Assembly: GCF_016469035.1 (NCBI RefSeq)
Contig: NZ_JAEHJZ010000007.1
Coordinates: 127,477 to 191,476 of the forward strand
DNA: 64,000 bases
Reading direction: 5' to 3'
Source of the DNA: Gelidibacter salicanalis
Lineage (GTDB): Bacteria; Bacteroidota; Bacteroidia; Flavobacteriales; Flavobacteriaceae
The first letter of the stretch is position 1. Every line of letters starts with the position of its first letter. Of the stretch, positions 53,659 through 61,167 are shown piece by piece. The notes under the pieces were generated by a model, which was not told the origin of the DNA, made no database searches, and worked only from the letters and a program-made list of their open reading frames with translations. Position numbers and translations under genes: made by a program.

Positions 53659-53930
53659 CTAGCTGGTTTCAATTTCTAATTGCGCCACAAACCGATTGTC
53701 CTTTACAACCGTTTTAAAACTGTTTTTATTGGGATATAATAACTCCAAACGTTTTTCAATATTAGGAAGCCCGATTCCTGAACCGCTTTTATCGTCTGTC
53801 TTTTTAGGAAAGTTATCGTTTTCAATAGTAAACAAAACTGTTTTTGCATTAGTAGTCATGTTTATTTCAATGGTACTTTTCTTACTTGCCGAAACTCCAT
53901 GTTTAAATGCATTTTCAATTAAACTACTAC
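53659..53930 (-). pseudogene. C-terminal fragment of a LytS/YehU-type histidine kinase
   Basis: Only the ATPase end survives: LIENAFKHGVSASKKSTIEI (N box), then DKSGSGIGLPNIEKRLELLYP (G box) and QLEIETS-stop at 53659, 3 nt before the response regulator. Upstream the coding sequence stops abruptly at about 53930 where the end hairpins of an IS200-type element begin. The H-box and membrane part are not found on the far side of that element, so they were deleted rather than only displaced. Confidence 0.83.
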
Positions 53931-53931
53931 C

Positions 53932-54470
53932 AGCTTCAAGCTGGTAGATTTGATTCCGCCTACAAGGCGGCTAAAGCTACTCACTCGTAATTTTAAAATC
54001 TCCTTCTTCATTCTCCATATCCTGTTTCTCGATATATTCCAGTATCATTTCATCGGTTATCGCTCCTGAACTCACTACAAAATAGCCTCAAGCCCAAAAA
54101 TACCTGCCCCAATACATCTTTGATATTGTTTTGAACTCTGACATGACCTTTCACGAACTCTTCCCTTTTATATATTGCATCAATTTACTTACGGATATAT
54201 GTGGAGGAACTGACACGAATAAATGTACATGATCCACCGAAACATGTCCTTTTATAATTTCTACATCATTAGCCTTGCAAACCTCTCGTATAAGCTCGCG
54301 GACTCGTCTTGCCAATTCTCCTGTCAATATCTTTTTACGATATTTCGTTATCCACACCAAATGATATTTGATGTCGTAAACGGTATGAGACGTTTTTCTG
54401 TACTTGTGCATAACACAAAAATAACAAAACTAAAGTCTTCGCCTAAAGGCGAGGGATTTTCTCCCATTCC
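53932..54470 (-). mobile_element. Degenerate IS200/IS605-type element
   Basis: A dead tnpA (53977-54411) is flanked by the stem-loops expected at IS200 ends. On one side are CTACCAGCTT/AAGCTGGTAG (about 53928-53948) and CCGCC/GGCGG (53956-53970); on the other is CGCCT/AGGCG (about 54430-54443) upstream of the transposase start. Boundaries are approximate. No tnpB accessory gene is present. The element abuts the truncated histidine kinase. Confidence 0.75.
53977..54411 (-). pseudogene. tnpA: IS200-type Y1 transposase tnpA with two in-frame TGA codons
   Basis: The 145-codon frame encodes a TnpA: KYHLVWITKYRKKIL, the HUH motif in DHVHLFVSVPP (residues 60-70), then TGA at codon 87 (54151-54153), KVMSEFKTISKMYWGRYFWA, TGA at codon 108, then GYFVVSSGAITDEMILEYIEKQ with the catalytic Tyr at 126. 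In homologues both stop positions are Arg (SSRK, FWARGYF), so CGA to TGA changes are likely. Without them it would be a normal 144-residue enzyme. It is therefore inactive. Confidence 0.88.
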
Positions 54471-54479
54471 CCGAATTAG

Positions 54480-54825
54480 AAATTAATAATATATTTTCAA
54501 TAACCGATTCTATTTTCTTTCTTTTTTATATTCTATTTGTACAGAACATTGATTTTGAATGAAAGTTCTGAAACTGTAATATTATTAATGTATTTCTATA
54601 ACACTTCGATAATTTCATTTATTTTGGTCAAATGGTAGGTAACACATGTATAGACGCAACAAGTTGCGCCTACGTATTTACACACTTGACCAAATCAATC
54701 ACAGCACAACTTCCAAATATCCTACCCTTAACTCAACGTTTTATCCATAGACGGCAAATCAACCGGATTCGTCAATCGAGTAGACGGGTCCGCCCCTAGT
54801 TAGGAACGGACTGCGGTTCGTCATT
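54480..54825. other. Intergenic with a palindrome
   Basis: No gene is recognised. A GCAAC/GTTGC palindrome flanked by GACGCAACAAGTTGCGCC lies at 54653-54670. A second hairpin-forming stretch, GTCCG/CGGAC on the minus strand, lies around 54785-54812 just past the intron reverse-transcriptase remnant. Confidence 0.5.
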
Positions 54826-55250
54826 TCAGAACTTCACACGGAGGTAATACGCTAGCAAACTTTCATAACCTCTTTTTCTTAGACATTTTTTGGTAATGGT
54901 AGTCCCGAGAATAGGGCTTTGGGCTACTGCCCATCCTCCCATTCTTGTCCTACTCCAAGCAAAGGCTTGTCCCTGTTTTATTCCCAATCTAATGAGGTTC
55001 CTGCGTTTGCGCTCTGGTTTCTTCCAGTCATGCCATATACAGTAGCGAAGTCGGTTTCGTAGCCATTCATCCATCTTTTTAAGTTTGGTCTGTATATTTC
55101 CTAAACGAAGATTATTCAACCACCCTTTATAGATGAGTTTTAAGCGTTGTAGTCGTTCCGCTAATGATAATGGCAGCGTTTTCTTGGTAGCGAACTTGAG
55201 CTTGCGTTTAAGTGCTTGCCAAGCTGTTTTACTTACTATTAACGTTTCTT
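54826..55250 (-). pseudogene. C-terminal remnant of a group II intron reverse transcriptase/maturase
   Basis: The remnant encodes about 140 residues, beginning near KETLIVSKTAWQALKRKLKF and continuing through LAERLQRLKLIYKGWLNNLRLGNIQTKLKKMDEWLRNRLRYCIWHDWKKPERKR and AFAWSRTRMGGWAVAQSPILGTTI. This is the maturase-specific (GIIM) and C-terminal DNA-binding region. All RT catalytic motifs, including YADD, are absent. The upstream end hits a stop codon. It lies in the same orientation as the intron-like RNA region at 55251-55725. Confidence 0.85.
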
Positions 55251-55725
55251 TTGGTTACTATGACATCCACGCCTGAATGACGCAGTCGGGCAGGTGCTGA
55301 CCTCTCTATTTTACCGACTCGTAGTTATAGAGACCTCTCCAGGTAATGGCATCTTTCCTGCCACGCCAGAGGCGTGGTTTCTCTCGATCCCTGCCGCATC
55401 TACATATATGCACTTTTGGTATTCTTTTGGGCTTTACATTGATGTGGCTGCTTACCCATACATAAATACCTCATATTCTGTTTATTAACGGATTTGATAT
55501 TTTGTTTGTGTTCATAGATTCGCTTCGTTTAATTCTGTCCGTCAGTAGCGTCCCAAGCTATCGGGATTGTAGTCCTGCTTCCTTCACTCCTCACCTCACG
55601 GTAGACGGGCTTGCAGCTTACTAATGTTAAAAGAGCCTGTCCTGAGCAAAGTAGAAAGGTTAGCCCCGCCCCATCCATAAAAAACCAAAAGAGTTATTTT
55701 TTCCCACCGCTCGCAGCCTGTTAAT
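55251..55725 (-). mobile_element. Probable 5' RNA portion of the decayed group II intron
   Basis: On the minus strand this stretch carries features I associate with bacterial group II intron leader domains: GCAAGCCCGTCTACCGTGAG, GTGAGGAGTGAAGGAAGCAGG, a GATGCGGCAGGGATCGAGAG stretch, and a repeated GAGAGGTC. It ends where the maturase remnant begins, so an internal deletion removed the RT catalytic domains. A GCCTG...GGCAGG palindrome (55271-55294) is inserted near the junction. The exact intron 5' end is not identified. Confidence 0.55.
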
Positions 55726-55816
55726 AAGTTTGAAAAGAAAAATCATTGAATATCCAAAACACTGGATATATTTGACATTAACTGTCAAGTGTAATTACTC
55801 AATTGATATTTCAGAA

Positions 55817-56142
55817 ATGAAAACTAACAAATCAACAGGCGAAATTATTAGAGAAAAAAGAGAAGAAAAAGGGTTGCTCTTGCGACACGTTATATTGATA
55901 CAGCCATACTCAGCAAAATAGAAAGAAGCGAACGAAAAGCAACAAAAGAACAAATCCTAAAACTTGCCGAAATATTGGATTTAGACAAAGACAATCTAAT
56001 TATTCAATACCTGAGCGAAAAAATGCTGTACGAAATAAAAGATGAAAAACTTGGGAGCAAAGCACTAAAGGTAGCTGAGCAAAAAATGAAGTACCTATCA
56101 AAAGGACAGACAGGCATAAGCAAAAATAAAAGCGGAAATTGA
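55817..56142 (+). pseudogene. Frameshifted XRE-type helix-turn-helix regulator
   Basis: From the ATG at 55817 the frame reads STGEIIREKREEKGLLLRHV, the start of an HTH_3 domain, and then shifts. The continuation YIDTAILSKIERSERKATKEQILKLAEILDLDKDNLIIQYLSEKMLYE is one frame over and ends at TGA 56142. The shift lies near 55886-55891 and part of helix 2 is lost. The TGA overlaps the ATG of the Res remnant (TGATG), which shows that the gene was once coupled to a type III restriction-modification operon, probably as its controller. Confidence 0.8.
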
Positions 56143-56279
56143 TGGAATTAAAATTAGAACTATTAGAATATCAAGAAACCGCAATCAAATCTGTTGTAAA
56201 TGTTTTTGAAGGTAATGACAAAAACACGTTTGACCATGCCTGTATTGACGGTGTTCGTTCAAATATCTGTACGAATTAA
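56142..56279 (+). pseudogene. N-terminal stub of a type III restriction enzyme (Res)
   Basis: The stub of 45 codons begins ELKLELLEYQETAIKSVVNV and continues FEGNDKNTFDHACIDGVRSN, the usual start of type III Res subunits (Q-motif region before the helicase core). After GVRSN the frame runs into unrelated sequence and stops at 56279. The helicase and nuclease domains are missing. A methyltransferase C-terminus starts at once in another frame. Confidence 0.8.
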
Positions 56280-56563
56280 CAACCGAAATACTCATCAAAA
56301 ACGGTTTTAAACTCAATCATACCTTAACAAAGCAAAAAGAATTTGAGAAAAATGAAATATACTTAGCATCAGATGCCTGCCGGCCGGACAGGCAGGGCGA
56401 TAAAGAAACGCTAATCTGTTTGGATGTAATTATTGCAGACGAAACCGTAGAACATTTTAAAACCCATACAGACAAAAAATTAATTGTACTAGAACGTGCC
56501 TTAGACACCACCAAAAAATGGAATCTAAAACTCGCTATGAGCGATAAGTTTAATGCTTTTTAA
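56261..56563 (+). pseudogene. C-terminal remnant of a type III DNA methyltransferase (Mod)
   Basis: In a frame offset from the Res stub the sequence reads KYLYELTTEILIKNGFKLNHTLTKQKEF...ETLICLDVIIADETVEHFKTHTDKKLIVLERALDTTKKWNLKLAMSDKFNAF and ends at TAA 56561-56563. This matches the C-terminal part of Mod subunits. The junction with Res lies within AAATATCTG near 56261-56269. Inside the remnant, a 24-nt palindromic insertion (56375-56398) adds ACRPDRQG without breaking the frame. Confidence 0.75.
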
Positions 56564-56574
56564 ACAGAAAAAAA

Positions 56575-57327
56575 ATGAAAAATAAAATCATTAATTTATT
56601 TGAAAACAAAACCATAATCCAAAACCAAGGAATAAAATATGCTCAGTTATTAGAGCAATTTATAGAACCATTTGCAAATGAATTTCAGGATTCAGAATAT
56701 ATGGAAGATATTTTGGAGTTTGCCATAAATGCCTGGAATTTAGGTAATATGAAAGCCTTGTTGCCAGAGGGGGAAAGTGATGCGTCAATCAATTCTATAA
56801 GAGAAAAAGACATCAATGTTGACCTGTTAAGTAGAATGATTGATTATAAAATTGAAAAATTCAAAGAATATTCCAATTTTATTGTGGATTATGAATTGAA
56901 AGAAACGAGTAGGGATCACGTTTTATCAGTAATCACCCAACCTGAAGATGCTTACCTTTCTACTATGTTTAATACTATGGACGAAGAATTTTCGGAGGAA
57001 GATTTTGAAGAAAACCTTATCAATCGTAGTGCGATTATTTTAAAACCATTGCAACCTTTTTTTGATTGGTGTTCTAATTTGTATCCAGATGAAATAGACG
57101 ATATGAAAGAAACAAATATGTATTTAATTAGTGAGGATATTGAAGACGTAGAAGGTTGGCTTAAAAAGAAATTCGATAAATTATTTATGCTTGAATTAGA
57201 AGCTTGGCATACCAATAAAAAGGAATGGCCTCAAAAACGCAATTACAAAATGTTTAAACAATGGTTTCAGGTAGATATATCGACAATGATTTTCGACTTA
57301 GAAAAAGAACCCGTTTCTAAGTATTAA
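56575..57327 (+). CDS. Hypothetical protein paired with a SWIM-domain protein
   Basis: An intact 250-residue acidic, soluble and largely helical protein starting 11 nt after the Mod remnant. Regions include FENKTIIQNQGIKYAQLLEQFIEPFANEF and LINRSAIILKPLQPFFDWCSNLYPDEIDDM. No membrane segment or signal peptide is seen and I recognise no family. The next gene, 16 nt downstream, encodes a SWIM zinc-finger protein, so the two look like one operon. Both are uninterrupted in a region where most genes have decayed, hinting that they are still used. Confidence 0.78.
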   Translation: MKNKIINLFENKTIIQNQGIKYAQLLEQFIEPFANEFQDSEYMEDILEFAINAWNLGNMKALLPEGESDASINSIREKDINVDLLSRMIDYKIEKFKEYSNFIVDYELKETSRDHVLSVITQPEDAYLSTMFNTMDEEFSEEDFEENLINRSAIILKPLQPFFDWCSNLYPDEIDDMKETNMYLISEDIEDVEGWLKKKFDKLFMLELEAWHTNKKEWPQKRNYKMFKQWFQVDISTMIFDLEKEPVSKY

Positions 57328-57343
57328 TAAAAATCATTTTTAT

Positions 57344-59026
57344 ATGCAAATACCATTAAACGAATTTGAGCAAGTTATTGATGAAAAAATCCTAAAAAGA
57401 GGATTGACATACTTTAAAGGAGGAGCAATAACAGATTTTTCAGAAATTTCAACCGGAGAATATGAAGCCATTGTTTCAGGAACAGAAGAATATACCGTTC
57501 AGTTAGAGGTTAGCAACAATACTATTGTAGCCCATAATTGCGATTGTCCTTATGATATGGGACCTATTTGTAAGCACGTAGTTGCAGCAATTTTTTATTT
57601 GCAACAAAACGAATTGGAATTGAATCATCCTAATTTTACAATTCCAAAAAAGAAAAAGACAAAATCCATTTCTCAACAAGTCAAGGAATTGCTAAGAGCA
57701 ATTTCGCACGAAGAGTTAATAGAGTTTGTTCAAAAAAACAGTAATAAGGACAAAAAATTCAGAAACTACTTTTTAGCATCCTTTGGACATTTAAGTCAAA
57801 ATCAGTCTAAGGAATTCTATCAAAAACAAATTCATTCCATATTACAAACAGCAGCAGGAAGAGATGGCTGGATTGATTGGTCGGATATGAAATATGTGGT
57901 AAACACCACAGAACCATTTATAGAAAATGCCGAAAAGTATTTGACAAATAACAATTTTGAAAATGTATTTTATATCAGCACAGCTTTATTAGAAGAAATG
58001 ACCGAAGCCTTTCAATATGGCGATGATAGTAATGGTGATTTAGGTTATTTTGTAGAATCGGCAATGGAGTTACTTTCAAAATTGGTTCAAAAGAAACTTC
58101 CGGCTACACTTAAACAAGAAATCTTTGAATATTGCATTTCTTCCTTTAACCAAAAGCTATTTGAGGGTTGGGGTTGGCATTTGGGAATGCTCCATATAGC
58201 TTGCGAATTAATAGAAAAAGAGAGTGATGCTGATATTATTCTTGATTGTTTAGATACGGTTGATGGGAACTATGAAAGAGAATTAGCTCAATCCTTTAAG
58301 CTGGATTTACTCAGGGAATTTAAAGATAAACAAGTAGTAGAAAGGTACATCAATAAACACATTTCAAACTCATCCATCAGGATGAAAGAGATAGAAAAGG
58401 CGTTTAAAAGTAAAAATTTTGAAAAAGTACTACAACTCTCAAAAGACGGAATTAAATGTGATGAGAAAGACAAACCTGGTTTAGTTAAAGTGTGGTACAA
58501 TTGGTTGCTAAAAGTTGCTCAATCACAAAAAGACACTCCAAAAATTATTGAATTTTCAAGATTTCTATTTATCGATAACTTTCATCCTGAACAAGATTAT
58601 TATCAAATCTTAAAAGATACTATTGAAGATGAAAAATGGTATCCGTTTTTAGAAGAAATAATAAAAGAAATCACCCCTAAACAAAGATGGACTTACACAG
58701 AGTTAATTCGAAAAATATACATCAAGGAAGAGTGGTGGGAAAGGTTATTTCTTATGCTCAAACAAAACATATCTCTGGAGAATATCGAACAGAACGAATC
58801 GTATCTATCAAAAGATTATTCTTCTGAATTGATTGAATTGTACAGCGAAAGAATAATAAATTACGTAGAAAAATATATAGGAAGAAATCATTATCAAACA
58901 GCTTGCAGATATTTGCGCAGAATGAAAAAATTAGGTGGAGGTAAACAAGTAAAAGATTTGATAGAAATGTTTAGAAAGCAATATCCACAACGAAAAGCAC
59001 TAATGGATGAATTAAGCCGAGTGTAA
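57344..59026 (+). CDS. SWIM zinc-finger protein
   Basis: A 560-residue soluble protein. The SWIM motif is at residues 66-78 (C66, C68, C76, H78; CxC-x7-CxH), preceded by a beta-strand lead-in (EYEAIVSGTEEYTVQLEV). The remaining 480 residues are helical with repeat-like character (many LxxLI and W/F-rich pairs), reminiscent of HEAT or TPR folds. SWIM domains bind DNA, RNA or protein and often accompany SNF2 helicases, none of which is present here. The role is unknown; the association with the gene before it and with the restriction-modification scar suggests an accessory or defence context. Confidence 0.82.
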   Translation: MQIPLNEFEQVIDEKILKRGLTYFKGGAITDFSEISTGEYEAIVSGTEEYTVQLEVSNNTIVAHNCDCPYDMGPICKHVVAAIFYLQQNELELNHPNFTIPKKKKTKSISQQVKELLRAISHEELIEFVQKNSNKDKKFRNYFLASFGHLSQNQSKEFYQKQIHSILQTAAGRDGWIDWSDMKYVVNTTEPFIENAEKYLTNNNFENVFYISTALLEEMTEAFQYGDDSNGDLGYFVESAMELLSKLVQKKLPATLKQEIFEYCISSFNQKLFEGWGWHLGMLHIACELIEKESDADIILDCLDTVDGNYERELAQSFKLDLLREFKDKQVVERYINKHISNSSIRMKEIEKAFKSKNFEKVLQLSKDGIKCDEKDKPGLVKVWYNWLLKVAQSQKDTPKIIEFSRFLFIDNFHPEQDYYQILKDTIEDEKWYPFLEEIIKEITPKQRWTYTELIRKIYIKEEWWERLFLMLKQNISLENIEQNESYLSKDYSSELIELYSERIINYVEKYIGRNHYQTACRYLRRMKKLGGGKQVKDLIEMFRKQYPQRKALMDELSRV

Positions 59027-59149
59027 ATACCAACGTTAAAAGTCATACATGTTGCCAAGTCGCTCCAAAAGCCAACCGCACTAGCCAAAACTTGTGGGCA
59101 GCGTATGCCCTGCTAACGCTACAAACAGAGCGTAAAAAATAAAAAAAAA

Positions 59150-59235
59150 GGTAAAGTTGAGTGGATGGCTCCGCCATCACCCCTCACACCACCGAGCGTA
59201 CGGGTGTCCTATACGGCGGTTCGCAAAAAAATGGA
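59150..59235 (-). mobile_element. Possible group II intron domain V/VI remnant
   Basis: Read on the minus strand, GAACCGCCGTATAGGACACC and then CGTACGCTCGGTGGTGTGAG resemble the domain V region of bacterial group II introns (GAACCGCCGTATA...CGTACGGTGGTGTGAGAGG). The catalytic-stem pairing is damaged at the CGCTCGG side. No reverse transcriptase lies next to it, so it is probably a 3' relic. Family resemblance is by recollection of the motif. Confidence 0.5.
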
Positions 59236-59519
59236 GTAAGTTGTTAGATCGGAGTAACCTATCGGTCACGGTATTTTAGTTTGCTGGTTTAATTACTTTC
59301 ATATGGCTTAAAGACATTTTCATTAAGTTTTGATGCGTCTTTATTTTACCACCTAAAAAAGCAGAACATCGTGCTGAAAAACCAACGCGAGGACTGCGGA
59401 TTTCTAAAAAGTTGAAAAAATGGCGAATGAAAATGAAAGTAGAGCGGCTAAAAAAATGATTGATTATATATTGCAACATCAACTGGATTATTTTTATAAT
59501 AATCCTGAAATGCAAAAAC

Positions 59520-60114
59520 TTATTTTGGAGCCATTTTTGGTGTTTTCCTCAAACAATTTCTGTATAACCTTGCGACCCATCACAACAAACAGCCAGAACT
59601 CATGTTTTGACCAATAATTGCTTGAAAATAAACATAAAGCACTTCCACTAAAAACAGTAAAATATCAAATGAATAGAGAATGAATACTGTTGGTGAAAAA
59701 CACCAACAGCGGCGTGAATACCACAAAGACATTGATAAGGTAGTCATTCAATTTACAAATACTGTAGACTTTGGAGCCATTGTTGGTGTTTTCCACCAAC
59801 AATTTCTGTATAATCTTGCGACCCATCACAAACAGCCAGAACTGATGTTTTGACCAATAATTGCTTGAAAACAGACATAAAGCACTTCAACTAAAAAAAA
59901 GCAAATTCTCAAATGAATAGAGAATGAATGCTGTTGGTGAAAAACACCAACAGCGGCGTGAATACCACAAAGACATCGATACGGTAGTCATTCAATTTAC
60001 AAATACTGTAGACTTTGGAGCCATTGTTGGTGTTTTCCACCAACAATTTCTATCTAACCTTGTGACCGCTCACAAACAGACAGAACTGATGTTTTGACCA
60101 ATAATTGCTTGAAA
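59520..60114. repeat. 244-bp tandem repeat with hairpin cluster 3
   Basis: Hairpins of the GTTGGTG...CACCAAC family occur at 59689-59707 (plus) and 59782-59800 (minus), and again at 59933-59951 (plus) and 60026-60044 (minus). Both pairs are exactly 244 nt apart, so a unit of that length is tandemly repeated. The unit also contains GACCAATAATTGCTTGAA and AATGAATAGAGAATGAATGCTG. A more degenerate minus-type hairpin occurs near 59536. A third unit starts at about 60020 and is interrupted by the IS element; its end resumes at 60685. No gene is recognised in the repeat. Confidence 0.88.
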
Positions 60115-60684
60115 CTAAATCACTATGGACTAAAGTGCCATAGGTTTTTAAATCTGACTAAAGTCAGCAGTACGTGATTACTCAAGTATAAAAGCGTCTG
60201 TGTCGTTATCGGATTTTCTGTGATGCTCCAAATACTCATTCACCATTTTGTCAGTAATGTTTCCTGTACTCCAACATCCAAACCCAATCGCCCAAAAATG
60301 GCGTCCCCAATAGCGCTTGTTCAACTTAGGAAATTCTTGCTGTAACCTTCTTGAGCTTCTCCCTTTTAACTTTTTCACAAGACTGCTTATATCTTGGGAA
60401 GGACGGTATTCTATGTGCATATGAACGTGATCCTTGCTGACAACACCCTTCAAAATATTCACGCCCTCGGCATCACAAACCTGTATCAAAAGCTTACGGC
60501 AACCCGTCTGGACATCACCAAGCAGAACAGGATAACGATATTTCGTACTCCAAACTATATGTACGGTCAACCTAGAGACTGTATGACCATTTACCCTTTG
60601 ATCTGCCATAAAACAAAGGTAGGTATTTTTAGAAGCTAAAGCGAGATGCACTAAAGTGCATAGTTTTAACTATTTCTGAGACCA
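60115..60684 (-). mobile_element. IS200/IS605-type element inserted into the 244-bp repeat
   Basis: Comparison with the uninterrupted repeat units places the element between GCTTGAAA (ending 60114) and ATAAACAT (from 60685), about 570 nt. End stem-loops are TATGG/CCATA and CTGACT/AGTCAG downstream of tnpA, and ATGCACT/AGTGCAT (about 60645-60660) upstream; all share ACTAAAGT. No target duplication is visible, as expected for this family. It carries one gene, tnpA, and no tnpB. Confidence 0.8.
60178..60609 (-). CDS. tnpA: IS200-type Y1 transposase TnpA, apparently intact
   Basis: A 143-residue HUH transposase from the ATG at 60609 (a 14-codon extension is possible). Features: LTVHIVWSTKYRYPVLL, the HUH pair in KDHVHMHIEY (His61 and His63), SSRRLQQEFPKLNKRYWGRHFWAIGF, and the catalytic Tyr126 in NITDKMVNEYLEHH. 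All expected residues are present and the frame is open. It cuts and joins single-stranded DNA at hairpin-bearing ends. It differs clearly from the dead copy at 54 kb, so the two belong to different IS200 lineages. Confidence 0.92.
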   Translation of the reverse strand: MADQRVNGHTVSRLTVHIVWSTKYRYPVLLGDVQTGCRKLLIQVCDAEGVNILKGVVSKDHVHMHIEYRPSQDISSLVKKLKGRSSRRLQQEFPKLNKRYWGRHFWAIGFGCWSTGNITDKMVNEYLEHHRKSDNDTDAFILE

Positions 60685-61167
60685 ATAAACATAAATCACT
60701 TCAACTAAAAATAGTAAAATGTCAAATGAATAGAGAATGAATGCTGTTGGGAAAAACACCAACAGCGGCGTGAATACCACAAAGACATCGATACGGTAGT
60801 CATTCAATTTATAAATACTGTAGACTTTGACGGTTATAATTGTAGTCTATCAAAAATAATGTACAGTCGAATAGTGAAAATATTAAGGAAGAAAAACAAA
60901 AAACAACCAAATAAAATCTGAAGTCCAATGGCAATCTTAGTAGTTGTCGCCGGTGTATCGGCACCTAATAACGCGTCGGTTCAGTTGGGACCTGAACGCA
61001 ATTGCGTAAGAAGAGAGAGAGAGAGTATTAACAATGTTGCCGAAGTTTAGCTTGTAGTAGATTATACTAAATTTGCTCCTTTATCCTTCCTGATTAACTA
61101 ATAAAATTCATAAATTGTAAACTCCTGCCATTTCGGAAAAAACTTGAGTTAGAAAAATTATAGAACT
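60685..61167. repeat. Tail of the interrupted 244-bp repeat and gene-free stretch
   Basis: From 60685 to about 60835 this resumes the 244-bp repeat, including a hairpin at 60746-60763 that has lost one T of GTTGGTG. From about 60840 to 61167 I see no gene. It holds a CGCAATTGCG palindrome near 60998 and a short GA microsatellite (GAGAGAGAGAG) at about 61015. Confidence 0.75.

Noticed and set aside
53977-54411. Recoding of TGA as an amino acid
   Set aside because: Other genes in the window end in TGA normally, and the only in-frame TGA codons are in a decayed transposase.
54785-54812. Domain V of a group II intron right after the maturase remnant
   Set aside because: A GTCCG/CGGAC hairpin is present, but the expected CGTACGGTGG-type 3' strand is missing, so it was not called.
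59420-59617. A 65-codon plus-strand open frame
   Set aside because: Its second half lies in the 244-bp repeat and no family is recognisable; a minus-strand frame over the same DNA is equally unsupported.
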